Assembly: GCA_965247665.1 (NCBI GenBank)
Contig: CBDFHH010000005.1
Location: 1,054,001-1,118,000 of the forward strand
DNA length: 64,000 nucleotides
Source of the DNA: CAUZWH01 sp965247665
GTDB lineage: Bacteria > Pseudomonadota > Alphaproteobacteria > SHVV01
Direction: 5' to 3'
Of the stretch, positions 1-8,811 are shown in pieces. Positions within the stretch are counted from its first letter, which is position 1; every line of letters begins with the position of its first letter. The translations under genes were made by a program, and so were the position numbers. Under the pieces are notes generated by a model. It was given only the letters and a program-made list of their open reading frames with translations. It ran no database searches and was not told the DNA's origin.

Positions 1-551
1 CGGTCCCGGACGAGGCGGTGGAGTTCGAAGTGCTGGGCCAGCAGTGGCTGTGGAGCTTCCGTCTACCCGGGGAGGACGGCAAGCTCGGCACCACCGATGT
101 CCGGCACATCAGCGCCGACAACCCGTTCGGCGTAAATCCCGGGGATCCCAACGGGCAGGACGATGTCCTGATCGAGGGCGATGATCTGCACTTGCCGATC
201 GACAGGACGGTCAAGGTGCTGCTGCGTTCGATCGACGTCCTGCACGACTTCTACGTGCCGGAGTTTCGCGCCAAGATGGATCTGGTGCCGGGCGCGGTTA
301 CCTACTTCTGGTTCACCCCCATCAGAACGGGGGAGTTTGACATCCTCTGCTTCGAACTGTGCGGCGTGGGCCACCACGCCATGCGGAGCAGAGTGGTGGT
401 GGAAGAAAGAGAAGAGTACGAGGCGTGGCTGGAAGAGCAGACGACATTCGCGCAATCCTTGGCGCAAGCGGAAGGCGGCGCGGAGAACGTGGCGAGGCTG
501 GCCTCGAGCGACGGCGAAGCGGGGTCCGCGAAGGGAGAGCTGGCGCGATGA
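1..551 (+). CDS. coxB: cytochrome c oxidase subunit II, C-terminal part (5' end outside window)
   Basis: This is the CuA-bearing, outward-facing subunit of an aa3-type oxidase. It takes electrons from cytochrome c and passes them to heme a in subunit I. The reading frame is open from the first bases of the window, so the N-terminal membrane hairpin is missing. The visible part has the QQWLWSF segment, the typical SIDVLHDFYVP strand and the CuA site CFELCGVGHHAM, which keeps both cysteines, the glutamate, a histidine and the methionine. The C-terminal tail is acidic and alanine-rich. It stops 49 bases before subunit I and is clearly in the same operon. No heme c motif (CxxCH) is visible in the tail, so it is not a caa3-type fusion. 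Confidence 0.95.
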   Translation, partial: VPDEAVEFEVLGQQWLWSFRLPGEDGKLGTTDVRHISADNPFGVNPGDPNGQDDVLIEGDDLHLPIDRTVKVLLRSIDVLHDFYVPEFRAKMDLVPGAVTYFWFTPIRTGEFDILCFELCGVGHHAMRSRVVVEEREEYEAWLEEQTTFAQSLAQAEGGAENVARLASSDGEAGSAKGELAR

Positions 552-600
552 GACACAATCGAGTTGGGCCTCATGGAGAAAACGCGGGGAGTCTATCGTA

Positions 601-2349
601 ATGGCTGATGTCGCCGCCGAAGTCACGCATGTCCCGCCTGCCGAAGTCGCGGAGGTGGAGCTTTACCATCCGAAAAGCTGGGTGACGAAATACGTCTTCA
701 GCCAGGATGCCAAGGTGATCGCCATCCAGTACTCGTTCACAGCGATCGCAATCGGCATCGTGGCCTTGGTGTTGTCGTGGATGATGCGGCTGCAACTGGG
801 GTTCCCCGACAGCTTCGACTTTATCGAAGCGGCGGACTACTACCAGTTCATCACCATGCACGGCATGATCATGGTGATTTACCTGCTTACCGCCCTGTTC
901 CTGGGCGGGTTCGGCAACTACCTCATTCCGCTAATGGTCGGCGCCCGCGACATGGTCTTCCCCTATGTGAACATGTTGAGCTACTGGGTCTATCTGCTCG
1001 CCGTGATCGTGCTGCTAGCGAGCTTCTTCGTGCCCGGCGGGCCTACCGGCGCCGGCTGGACCCTGTATCCGCCCCAGGCCATCCTCTCGGGCACGCCGGG
1101 GGCGAGCGGGGGCATCACATTGATGTGCATCTCCCTGGCTCTGTTCATCGTCGGCTTCACGATGGGCGGTTTGAACTACGTGGTGACGGTATTGCAGGCG
1201 CGCACACGAGGGATGACGCTGATGCGCCTGCCCTTGACGGTTTGGGGCATATTCGTGGCCACCATCCTGGCGCTGTTGGCCTTCCCGGCCTTGTTCGTCG
1301 GCACCGTCATGATGACGTTGGACAACCTGCTGGGGACCAGCTTCTTCATGCCGAGCATCGTCGAGTACGGGGAAACGCTCGATTACGGCGGCGGCAGCCC
1401 GCTGTTGTTTCAACACCTGTTCTGGTTTTTCGGCCATCCCGAGGTCTACATCGTCGCCCTGCCGGGCTTCGGCATCGTCTCCGACCTGATCGCCACCCAC
1501 GCGCGCCGAAACATCTTCGGCTACCGCATGATGGTGTGGGCGATCGTGGTGATTGGCGGCCTGAGCTTCGTGGTGTGGGCGCATCACATGTATGTCAGCG
1601 GCATGAACCCTTGGTTCGGGCTGTTTTTCGCCACCACCACGCTGATCATCGCGGTCCCGACCGCCCTCAAGGTCTATAACTGGACGCTGACCCTGTGGCG
1701 GGGCAACATCCACCTCACGCTGCCGATGCTGTTCGCCATCGCGTTCATCATCACGTTCGTGAACGGCGGGGTCACGGGCCTGTTCCTCGGCAATGCCGTG
1801 ATCGATGTTCCGCTGTCGGACACCATGTTCGTGGTCGCCCATTTTCACATGGTAATGGGTGTGGCACCGGTCCTGGTTATCCTGGGCGCGATATACCATT
1901 GGTACCCGCTGATCACCGGGCGAATGCTCGACCAATGGATGGGCCAGTTTCACTTCTGGGTCACGTTCATTGGCGCCTATGCGATTTTCCTTCCCCTCCA
2001 CTATCTGGGATTCCTGGGCGTGCCGCGGCGGTACTTCGAGATGGGGGAGACCAGCTTCATTCCGCAATCGGCCGAGACGCTGAACGCCTTTGTCACGGTA
2101 ACGGCCTTGATCGTGGGCTTCGCCCAACTGGTATTCTTCTTCAACTTGGCGTGGAGCGTGTTCAAGGGCAAACCCGCCGGTCGCAACCCTTGGGGAGCGA
2201 CCACGCTGGAGTGGCAAACCCCCGAAATTCCGCCCGGGCACGGCAACTGGGGCGAGACCACCCCGGTGGTCTATCGCTGGGCTTACGCTTACAGCGTGCC
2301 TGGCAGCGAGCGGGACTTCATACCGCAGAATCAACCGCCTGAACGGTAG
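601..2349 (+). CDS. coxA: cytochrome c oxidase subunit I
   Basis: Catalytic subunit of the heme-copper oxidase (582 aa). It reduces O2 to water at the heme a3-CuB centre and pumps protons across the inner membrane. About 12 hydrophobic helices are visible. Key residues are a heme a ligand in MHGMI (about residue 87), the CuB histidine and cross-linked tyrosine in GHPEVY (H279, Y283), H328 and H329 in WAHHMY, and the heme ligands in AHFHMV (H414, H416). Glutamate 281 in GHPEVY and the lysine in PTALKVYNW (K357) indicate an A1-type oxidase with D and K proton channels. The ATG at 601 was chosen because the upstream open frame overlaps subunit II and does not resemble the family. Confidence 0.97.
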   Translation: MADVAAEVTHVPPAEVAEVELYHPKSWVTKYVFSQDAKVIAIQYSFTAIAIGIVALVLSWMMRLQLGFPDSFDFIEAADYYQFITMHGMIMVIYLLTALFLGGFGNYLIPLMVGARDMVFPYVNMLSYWVYLLAVIVLLASFFVPGGPTGAGWTLYPPQAILSGTPGASGGITLMCISLALFIVGFTMGGLNYVVTVLQARTRGMTLMRLPLTVWGIFVATILALLAFPALFVGTVMMTLDNLLGTSFFMPSIVEYGETLDYGGGSPLLFQHLFWFFGHPEVYIVALPGFGIVSDLIATHARRNIFGYRMMVWAIVVIGGLSFVVWAHHMYVSGMNPWFGLFFATTTLIIAVPTALKVYNWTLTLWRGNIHLTLPMLFAIAFIITFVNGGVTGLFLGNAVIDVPLSDTMFVVAHFHMVMGVAPVLVILGAIYHWYPLITGRMLDQWMGQFHFWVTFIGAYAIFLPLHYLGFLGVPRRYFEMGETSFIPQSAETLNAFVTVTALIVGFAQLVFFFNLAWSVFKGKPAGRNPWGATTLEWQTPEIPPGHGNWGETTPVVYRWAYAYSVPGSERDFIPQNQPPER

Positions 2350-2377
2350 CGGCTTCGGGCGCCTGGGTGGTTGAGAC

Positions 2378-2995
2378 GTGGGTCTCTTTCATGAGTTGAC
2401 GAAAAAGCCCTGGGAGACCGAGCAGGGTACGGTCGTCGAGCTTCACGACGGCGCCGCGTTCCATCTGCCCACCGTGACGGTCGCCCTCAGGCTGTTCCTT
2501 GCCGTGGTCACGGTGGTGTTCTCGCTCTTGACCGTCGTATACGCGGACCGGATGGGGTACGGGGACTGGCGCCCCCTGCCCGAGCCATGGCTGTTGTGGC
2601 TGAACACGGTGATGCTGATCCTGGCCAGTCTCGCCTTGGAATGGGCGCGGGTCAGCGCCCGCCGGGGACGGATGGACGGCGTGAGGATCGGCCTGGCGGC
2701 GGGGGGCGCTTTGACCTTTGCCTTCCTGGCCGGGCAGCTCCTGGTGTCGCAACAACTGATCGCCTTGGGTTATTTCGCGGCGACAAACCCGGCCGTTGCC
2801 TTCTTCTATCTGATCACCGCGCTGCACGGGCTGCATATGGTGGGCGGCCTGGTGGCCTGGGGCAAGACCACGGCCAAGGTGTGGCGCGGTTTCGGGGCGG
2901 TCCAAGTGCGCTTGAGCGTGGAGTTGTGTGCGGTCTACTGGCATTTTCTGCTCCTGGTCTGGCTGGTCCTGTTCGGTCTGTTGTTGTTTACCTAA
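2378..2995 (+). CDS. cytochrome c oxidase subunit III-like protein (first copy)
   Basis: A 205-residue membrane protein with about five hydrophobic helices. It matches the heme-copper oxidase subunit III family: the ITALHGLHMVGGLVAW segment and the C-terminal VYWHFLLLVWLVLF helix are characteristic. It starts with GTG at 2378, 28 bases after subunit I, and is followed after 15 bases by a second subunit III-like gene. Subunit III stabilises the D-channel proton uptake path in aa3 oxidases. Two unequal subunit III-like genes in a row are seen in some oxidase clusters, where the first is often annotated simply as a heme-copper oxidase subunit III family protein. Which of the two is the structural subunit III cannot be decided from sequence alone. 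Confidence 0.88.
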   Translation: MGLFHELTKKPWETEQGTVVELHDGAAFHLPTVTVALRLFLAVVTVVFSLLTVVYADRMGYGDWRPLPEPWLLWLNTVMLILASLALEWARVSARRGRMDGVRIGLAAGGALTFAFLAGQLLVSQQLIALGYFAATNPAVAFFYLITALHGLHMVGGLVAWGKTTAKVWRGFGAVQVRLSVELCAVYWHFLLLVWLVLFGLLLFT

Positions 2996-3010
2996 GGGTG
3001 GTAGGAGCAC

Positions 3011-3733
3011 ATGGCACAACCTTCGCCGACAGCTACAGGCGATACCCTCGCGCGGCCCGATGGCTGGCCCGGCATCGTCGCGGATTGGTCCTCGGATCAG
3101 CGGGCGTTCAAGAACGTCCCCTGGGGCAAGGCGATGATGTGGATCTTCTTGCTCAGCGATACCTTCATCTTCAGTTGTTTCCTGATCTCGTACATGACCG
3201 TGCGCATGTCGACGAAGGTGCCGTGGCCCAATCCCAGCGAGGTCTTCGCCCTGAGTCTCGGGGGCGAACCGATTCCCCTGATCCTGATCGCCATCATGAC
3301 CTTCATCCTGATCAGCAGCAGCGGGACGATGGCCATGGCCGTCAATTTCGGCTATCGCCGCGATCGCCTCAAAACCGCGATCCTGATGTTGGTGACCGCG
3401 GCATTCGGCGCATCGTTCGTCGGGATGCAGGCCTTCGAGTGGACCAAGCTGATCATGGAAGGCGTCCGTCCCTGGGGAAATCCATGGGGCGCGCCGCAGT
3501 TTGGCTCAACCTTTTTCATGATCACGGGCTTTCACGGCTTTCACGTGTCGGTCGGCGTGCTCTTCTTGATCCTCACCGCGCTGAAGGTTTTGCGGGGAGA
3601 ATACGATCACAACACGCGAGGCTTCTTCACCAGCAGGAGGGGGACCTACGAGGGCGTCGAAATCATGGGCCTGTATTGGCACTTCGTGGATCTGGTGTGG
3701 GTGTTCATATTTGCATTCTTCTATCTTTGGTAA
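3011..3733 (+). CDS. coxC: cytochrome c oxidase subunit III (second copy)
   Basis: A 240-residue inner-membrane protein of the oxidase subunit III family. Family hallmarks are MITGFHGFHVSVGVLFL near residue 175 and the C-terminal GLYWHFVDLVWVFIFAFFYLW helix, which is almost canonical. There are six to seven hydrophobic segments. The ATG at 3011 follows a GGTGGTAGGAGC stretch that supplies a good ribosome binding site. It is longer and closer to classical subunit III than the preceding gene. The subunit IV gene begins ten bases downstream, so all five cox genes very probably form one transcript. Confidence 0.93.
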   Translation: MAQPSPTATGDTLARPDGWPGIVADWSSDQRAFKNVPWGKAMMWIFLLSDTFIFSCFLISYMTVRMSTKVPWPNPSEVFALSLGGEPIPLILIAIMTFILISSSGTMAMAVNFGYRRDRLKTAILMLVTAAFGASFVGMQAFEWTKLIMEGVRPWGNPWGAPQFGSTFFMITGFHGFHVSVGVLFLILTALKVLRGEYDHNTRGFFTSRRGTYEGVEIMGLYWHFVDLVWVFIFAFFYLW

Positions 3734-3742
3734 GAACGAATC

Positions 3743-4060
3743 ATGGAAAAAGTAGAGGGCCAACAACATCCGATTGCCATTTATCTCAAGATCTGGGGGT
3801 GGCTCTTTGTTCTCAGCACGGCGTCGTATCTCGTCGACTACTTCCAAGTCGAGAGTTACCTCAGATGGTCTCTGATCATCCTGTTCATGTTGTTGAAGGC
3901 AGGGCTGATCGTCGCCGTTTTCATGCACATGCTCTGGGAGCGGCTGGCATTGATGTATGCCATTACCGTCCCGCCCCTCTTGGTGGTCGTGCTTATGATC
4001 CTTATGGCGTTCGAAGGCGACTACACCTTCCTGACGCGGACCGTGTTCTTCGGCCCCTAG
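3743..4060 (+). CDS. cytochrome c oxidase subunit IV family protein
   Basis: A 105-residue protein with three hydrophobic helices. It matches the prokaryotic cytochrome c oxidase subunit IV (CyoD/CtaF-like) family in length, position and pattern, including the ILFMLLKAGLIVAVFMHML segment with the typical KAxLIxxFFMHL-like core. It is the last gene of the oxidase operon, starting ten bases after the second subunit III gene. The family is thought to assist assembly or stability of the CuB centre. The 160 bases after it contain no gene. Confidence 0.9.
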   Translation: MEKVEGQQHPIAIYLKIWGWLFVLSTASYLVDYFQVESYLRWSLIILFMLLKAGLIVAVFMHMLWERLALMYAITVPPLLVVVLMILMAFEGDYTFLTRTVFFGP

Positions 4061-4236
4061 GACACGAAAGCAGACGGATAAGTCCCGAGCTTGCCCCGCG
4101 GCGCTTCGATATTGTTCAAAGGCCGATGAATATCCCGTCCATAGCGGGGCGCTTGCGTGGTGGGTTCAGGCGTAGGTCAGCCTAGCCCACCGATCGATCG
4201 GGATTTCTCGCCCGCCATGGGGTGAGAGTTCTCCAA

Positions 4237-4455
4237 ATGAACCCAGCAAGACGATCGGATCTGGTGGCTGCAATCGGCGGCATGATGGCCGCCGCCTACC
4301 TGCACGGCGAAGGCATCGTAGACCTGAGCTATGGGTTTGCGCACGGAGGCTTCAGTGAGGGCGCGCTCCTGGCGCTTACCGGCGCCTTGGCGGGCTATGC
4401 CGTTTTGCTGGCCTTCCGCGTGCTGCGAGGGCTTGCCGCCCGCGACAGGGAATAG
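4237..4455 (+). CDS. small predicted membrane protein, unknown function
   Basis: A 72-residue protein with two hydrophobic stretches (an alanine-rich one around residues 7-22 and a leucine/alanine-rich one around 40-62) and a basic C-terminus. I do not recognise a family. The ATG at 4237 is preferred over a GTG at 4222 because a GGGGTGAGAG sequence lies about eight bases upstream of the ATG and makes a convincing ribosome binding site. It is in the same direction as the oxidase operon but separated by about 175 bases. It faces the minus-strand cytochrome c gene, and a link to the oxidase is only positional. Confidence 0.55.
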   Translation: MNPARRSDLVAAIGGMMAAAYLHGEGIVDLSYGFAHGGFSEGALLALTGALAGYAVLLAFRVLRGLAARDRE

Positions 4456-4550
4456 CGACGGATCTCAATAACGGAAATCAGAACGATGCGCCGTCACCAG
4501 ACGCTTGCAGATAACATGCGTCCTCGGTCGATCGCTCGGTTTTCGGACGC

Positions 4551-4979
4551 CTATTTCGTCGCCTCCTTCAGGTACGCTAACAGGTTATCGCGATCCTTCT
4601 GCTTCTTCAGTCCAGGGAACACCATCTTGGTCCTCGCTTTTTTCTTGCCGATAAAGCTTCCGACAAAGGGCTTTGGTTTTTTAATGTATACGACGAAGTT
4701 CTCCTCGCTCCACACCAATCCCTTGCTGCCGGCGGCCTTCATATCCTTGGAGTACTTGAAGCCCTCCAGCGTCCCCGCGGTGCGCCCGAACAATCCGTGC
4801 AGCGACGGTCCCACCTTCTTCTTGCCTGCCGCAAGGCTGTGACACGCCTTGCACTTCTTGAACACCTTTTTGCCGGCGGCCAGGTCTCCCGCCATGGCTG
4901 GAGCCGTATCGACGCCCCACGCCACGCCCCACGTCATACCAAGGAACGTCGCGATCATGAATAGCCTGAGCAGCTTCAT
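4551..4979 (-). CDS. exported class I cytochrome c (c2/c550-like)
   Basis: A 142-residue secreted mono-heme cytochrome c. The ATG at 4979 is preferred over an upstream start because GGAGG lies seven bases before it and it begins a clean signal peptide ending near APAMAG. The heme site is CKACH, followed by the conserved VGPSLHGLFGR segment. The distal methionine ligand lies in KMVFPGL, followed by a final helix with NLLAYLKEATK. This is the usual layout of soluble c2-type cytochromes that deliver electrons to aa3 oxidases. Its position just after the oxidase operon, on the opposite strand, suggests it is the electron donor. The mature domain is very lysine-rich, as expected for docking to the acidic CuA subunit. 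Confidence 0.93.
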   Translation of the reverse strand: MKLLRLFMIATFLGMTWGVAWGVDTAPAMAGDLAAGKKVFKKCKACHSLAAGKKKVGPSLHGLFGRTAGTLEGFKYSKDMKAAGSKGLVWSEENFVVYIKKPKPFVGSFIGKKKARTKMVFPGLKKQKDRDNLLAYLKEATK

Positions 4980-5352
4980 CGATTTGCCTCCAAACAGCGA
5001 CTGTCGCATCGGTACGAGAACCTCGACACTCATGATCTTTGAATCAAACTCACGGTATCTTTGAGCAAGCTCACGGTTCGCCGCGTAAGGTCATGACACC
5101 GCTCCGCCGATCAACCCGTGGGCCGCTTAAGTCATATCAATTGTAAATCGAGAGCGTCAAGTTCGCCGCCGCGTCACCCGGTGTGCGCGTCAACCTCCGC
5201 GCGGTGGCGGGGCCGCGGTCTGTCTGCTACAATCAGCGGATCAGCGTTGTGCCCTGGAGTCGGTTGTTCGCCCTGGAGTCCGTTGTTCGAATGTTTGATC
5301 GGGTCGGTTCCCGATATAGGTTTCTCAAACCGAATACGAGTGGGTTCGAGTA

Positions 5353-5463
5353 ATGAGTGAACAAGAGTTTGTCTTAAAGAATGTTGGCATAGTGGCAACG
5401 GTCATCGGTGCTGTTATCCTCTTGTCGGGATTGGTGGGTGTCGTGCTTACTCTCATGTCATGA
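5353..5463 (+). CDS. 36-residue single-helix membrane microprotein (candidate)
   Basis: A very short open frame begins MSEQEFVLKN and then forms one long hydrophobic helix rich in valine, isoleucine and leucine, ending LTLMS. The composition is that of a single-pass membrane microprotein. It is not read-through from another gene. The ribosome binding site is weak (GAGTGGGTTCGAG upstream). The nearby oxidase operon makes an accessory role in respiratory membranes conceivable, as with small subunits such as CydX or CcoQ, but no sequence match to those was seen. It should be treated as a candidate. Confidence 0.4.
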   Translation: MSEQEFVLKNVGIVATVIGAVILLSGLVGVVLTLMS

Positions 5464-5647
5464 CCGCGATCTATTCCGCTCATGGCACTACCGTCGGTAC
5501 CGCCCCGGCCGGGATTTATGCGTGACCGCTGCCGGCGGCGTTGACACGCCCGGGCTTGATCGGCGCGGCGCCGGCGCTCCCCTCTAATCCGACCCCCCGA
5601 TTCCAATTCCCAGCGCGAGGCTCCAGTTGCCGCGGGCACCGCGACGC

Positions 5648-5827
5648 TCACCGGTCCGGCGATCCGTCATCGCCGTCGGCCATCAGCTTGCGCCTCCGCC
5701 ACCTTTTTTGACCCATGTAGACAAGGCTCAGCACAATTCCGACCGCCAGGATGATCAATAGCGCGTTTCCTCCCCCCGAGCTTGCGGTGTCAACCACGCC
5801 GTGGCCAAGCGCGCCCGAAATCAACAT
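5648..5827 (-). CDS. small single-helix membrane protein
   Basis: A 59-residue protein starting MLISGALGHG, with a glycine-rich linker, one strong membrane helix (LLIILAVGIVLSLVYMG) and a basic tail QKRWRRRKLM. The ATG at 5827 is preceded by GAGGTCGGG, a good ribosome binding site. Longer upstream starts would add low-complexity residues that look like read-through. The topology (short outside N-terminus, helix, positive cytoplasmic tail) fits the positive-inside rule. No family was recognised. The Gly/Ser linker followed by a C-terminal helix and basic tail also resembles a sorting-type tail, but without a long passenger domain this is not meaningful. Confidence 0.5.
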   Translation of the reverse strand: MLISGALGHGVVDTASSGGGNALLIILAVGIVLSLVYMGQKRWRRRKLMADGDDGSPDR

Positions 5828-6299
5828 CCCGACCTCATACACTCTGCTTGCCGGGATATTACTGCGCACCCGGCCGCGTGGCGAGCTATTGTCCTGGCCG
5901 CGAACTACCGAATAGCGATGCAGACCCCTGGGCACCTTCCGAGGGCAGGTCGACGGCGGTCGGTGAACGCTTGGGGTTTGCCGGTCGCCTTGCTTGGGAG
6001 TCACAAGTAGTTCTCCAGGAAGCGCCTCGCAGGAACGATCCCGGGCCAAGACCCATGGGAATCAGAAGCCGCCGTGCTTGGCGGACGCGGCCTTGCACGA
6101 ATCAGAGAGCGTCATGGATATTCAACGAAGAGCCTGGCTGATGGGATTCGCCGCTGGTGAATCAGGGGCTCGCGACCGCGTCGCTGACTTATGCGGTCAG
6201 CGGGCCGTGACACAATGGCGGCGGGCCGCCGTCGCCCATCCATCCGGCCCACGAGGTGCTACCGAAACGCCGGCGGCCGGCCCGGTCACTCCGCGTCCA
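5828..6299. other. intergenic, no supported gene
   Basis: About 470 bases without a convincing gene on either strand. Overlapping open frames here have arginine/proline-rich, shadow-like translations. I saw no RNA gene or repeat. Confidence 0.5.
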
Positions 6300-6644
6300 T
6301 CACTTCGGCAGTTGAATCGTGATCGAGGGGACCGCGGGGCGAGCGATCTTGAGGATTGCGATCGGCGAGCTGGCAATCTTCCCGGTCGCGATGGCAAACT
6401 CGCGCTGCGCCACCGCACCGTGGACGAACAGGGCGTGCTCGGCGAGTCCGCGCAGCCGGGTATCGAGCTGCGCCAGCGCACTCGCCTGAAAGTTGCTGTC
6501 GGCCTCGTCCCAGTTCTCCGCGAGCTCGAAGAACAGTTTCAGAAACGCCGCGGCCGAGCTCGACTCGACGTCGGTTTCGTCGCGCGCGACGACGTGAGCG
6601 AACTGCGCGGCCTCGACTGCAGCCCACCCTCGGACGACCTCATG
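6300..6644 (-). pseudogene. conserved-looking ORF without a start codon, downstream of the AAA+ ATPase
   Basis: An uninterrupted minus-strand frame of about 114 codons ends at the TGA at 6302-6300. The translation looks like a real helical protein, with segments such as AAAFLKLFFELAENW, ALAQLDTRLRGLAEHALF, GAVAQREFAIATGK and PSITIQLPK. No ATG, GTG or TTG is available near its beginning. The frame opens right after a TGA at 6647, while an ATG at 6642 lies in another frame. A one-base indel near 6620-6640 would restore a start. It follows the AAA+ ATPase gene by about 90 bases on the same strand, so the two may once have been an operon. I do not recognise the family. Confidence 0.4.
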
Positions 6645-6736
6645 TCATGCAAAACAGACGGTGAGCCCCTTATCGAAGACAACCGTGCCGTTGCTTCGGG
6701 ATGCGCGCGGATCAGCGGCTCTGTCGGCAGCCGGCA

Positions 6737-8104
6737 TCAGCTTGGGGCGTGGAACCCGATTATCCGGCCCGTCGATCCCTCGCTGAACTTCTTCATCTCT
6801 TCCATGGCCCGGGAAAAATCGTCGTTTCTAAGCTCGAGTTCCTGGTTCTCGTCGCCCAAACGCTCCAGCGCGATCTGGACGGAGCGATGCACCCACTCCT
6901 TGAGGAAGGCCTGCGTCGCTCCGCTCGACTCGGTAACAAGCTGATCCAGGTCGAGTTTCTGCGCCGCGTAATCCCTCAGGTAGCGGAGCAGATACCGCTT
7001 GCGCAGCGTCGCCGTGGGAGCACCGAAATGTATGCACTGGCTGATCCGTCCGGGACGATCACGGATTGCCGCTTCCATCCTGTCGATGGCGTTCGTAGTC
7101 AGGATGAATCCCACGTCCTCATACGGTCGAAGCCCGTCCATCTGGTCGAGCAATTCGCCGAGAACCGAGCTGTAGAGGTTGATCTCGCGCGAGGCAAAGA
7201 CGAGATCCACATCCTCCAGAATCAGGAGGGACGGCTGGAACATCCTCGCGAGGCTAAAGATTGCGTTTACTTGCGACAGCGCCGTACCGGTGACAATGAT
7301 CCTCGTGGTATCGGGCAGTCTTCCGCAAATGTAGCGGCACGCGAACGTCTTGCCCGTGCCGGGCGGCCCGTAGAACAGCACCCCTCGCCTGACCGGAACG
7401 CGATGCGCCTTGAGGATATCGCGTTTGTTTTGGAGGTCGATCACGTTGCGCTGGAGAATTTCCTGGACATCCTCATCGATCACGATGTCATCATCGCCGA
7501 TGGGCTCGTCGCCCCTGAACAGGATCCGGAGTCTGTCGCCCTGTTCGACATCCCCGTATTCGTCTTTCGTTCCCGGCTCGAACGAGAGCACCAGCACTTT
7601 GTTCCGATAGATCGACGCTTCCACGCTTCGCTCGACGATCTTGTTCAGGCAACGCTCGGCAAGGTCGGCGTCTTCCGCCGCGATTTCGAGAACCGCCTTC
7701 TCGCGGTACTGGTCGTACCGCAGACGTAGGATGAGGCGCCCACCTTCTGCTTGCGATGTACAGAGCCAGAATCGATCAACGGGGAGGAACAGTTCCTTTC
7801 CCGGTCCCACGAGCCACGAGACGTTGCTCGATCGATTGATGCGTCGAGACATCCATTCTTGGTGCTTGCCGTGCAGAATGTCGCTTAGAGATCCGCCGCG
7901 ATGCTCCGACTCGATCGTGGTTACGCCGAGTTCACTTTCGCAATACTCCTCCGTGGCTCGGTATAGGTCGACGAATCGATAATGCGGGAGTTCCCTGGTG
8001 TTGACCCGAAACGCGGTCAACTTTGGAACGTCCAGTTCAAAGGCGATCCGAGCGTCGATTTTCGCCGGTGGCCGTCGAAGAAGACGTGCGCGCGTTGACC
8101 TCAT
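6737..8104 (-). CDS. AAA+ ATPase with unknown N-terminal domain
   Basis: A 455-residue protein. The first 220 residues or so form an unrecognised alpha/beta domain with no membrane segment. The rest is a classical AAA module: Walker A GPPGTGKT (about residues 246-253), Walker B LLILEDVDLV (about 294-303), sensor 1 in FILTTNAIDR and a second-region PGRI motif where the AAA family has its RPGRF arginine. This fits the CDC48/FtsH/BCS1-like AAA clade that remodels proteins as a hexamer. The ATG at 8104 is preferred; an in-frame GTG at 8119 is possible. It lies in an accessory block beside an IS relic, and the only likely partner is the broken ORF downstream. Its substrate is unknown. Confidence 0.8.
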   Translation of the reverse strand: MRSTRARLLRRPPAKIDARIAFELDVPKLTAFRVNTRELPHYRFVDLYRATEEYCESELGVTTIESEHRGGSLSDILHGKHQEWMSRRINRSSNVSWLVGPGKELFLPVDRFWLCTSQAEGGRLILRLRYDQYREKAVLEIAAEDADLAERCLNKIVERSVEASIYRNKVLVLSFEPGTKDEYGDVEQGDRLRILFRGDEPIGDDDIVIDEDVQEILQRNVIDLQNKRDILKAHRVPVRRGVLFYGPPGTGKTFACRYICGRLPDTTRIIVTGTALSQVNAIFSLARMFQPSLLILEDVDLVFASREINLYSSVLGELLDQMDGLRPYEDVGFILTTNAIDRMEAAIRDRPGRISQCIHFGAPTATLRKRYLLRYLRDYAAQKLDLDQLVTESSGATQAFLKEWVHRSVQIALERLGDENQELELRNDDFSRAMEEMKKFSEGSTGRIIGFHAPS

Positions 8105-8479
8105 GCCCAACCGGGTCACCTTTCGGCAGACTTCCCAAGCGTTGCCATGTTAGCCCACCGGCCATTGGGACGGGAAGCCGATCGGGTTGAGGGCGTGCGC
8201 CTACAAAACGACGGTGAACCCTGGAGTCGGAGCCTGGTCGGTCGAGGAAGGGGCCGGACAACGGGCAGCTCGCGCCTAGACCAGGCTGCAATTCAGGCTG
8301 CGAAAGGCAAGAGAGCTCGTCATCGCCGCAGTGCCCTGGGGGAAGGCGGGGCCGAAGACCGCAATTGCCTTCTTCCACGGACTGCGTTGCCTGGGCCGGC
8401 ACAAGGCCGATCGAGAGCCGTTGGATTACGCAACCCCTCGGGTTGGGATCGCGACAGGCGGCGGTCGCCGTTGGTGGTC
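8105..8479. other. intergenic, no supported gene
   Basis: About 370 bases between the AAA+ gene and the IS21-like end. The open frames here translate to arginine-rich shadow-like sequence. I saw no promoter I would defend. Confidence 0.4.
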
Positions 8480-8540
8480 TGTCAATCGGCTTTGAAGATT
8501 GACCCCTTATCGGCGTGCAAAGTCGACCCCCTGAGCGGCA
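8480..8540 (+). mobile_element. orphan IS21-family left-end sequence
   Basis: The segment begins TGTCAATC and carries two adjacent imperfect copies of a roughly 21-base unit: GAAGATTGACCCCTTATCGGC-like at 8494-8514 and AAAGTCGACCCCCTGAGCGGC-like at 8519-8539. Multiple terminal repeats with GACCCC and CGGC cores after a TGT end are typical of IS21-family (istAB) insertion sequences, where they are transposase binding sites. No istA or istB reading frame is present nearby, so only one end survives. The identification rests on pattern recall, not on an alignment. Confidence 0.4.
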
Positions 8541-8811
8541 CGGTGGAGGTTGTTCCGGTAGTCCACAGGAGGGACCCGCGTGGGGGGTGCCTGTTGGCAC
8601 ACCGGGGCAACCGGGCCGCGTGTGCCCTTGCGGATGCAAGACCGCGTGATGGCGACGGCGAGCGGGTCAACAATGATCCGTTGGGCGAGGCTTGACGCAG
8701 AAATTGCTACAAATTGCCAATCATGATAGCTGTAACCCCAATATCTTGTGGCTTGAGGTTGGTACAAATCATGAACACACTTGCCTAAAAGATGCTGCCT
8801 CGGGAGGTAGC

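Noticed and set aside
181..600. Upstream extension of the cox subunit I frame
   Set aside because: The extension overlaps subunit II in another frame and is arginine/tryptophan-rich; family similarity and a proper start are at 601.
1015..2334. 439-codon minus-strand frame opposite cox subunit I
   Set aside because: Antisense to a certain gene, with no recognisable domain.
8147..8695. 182-codon plus-strand ORF between the AAA+ and HD genes
   Set aside because: The translation is arginine-rich and includes the IS21-type end; it looks like a chance open frame.
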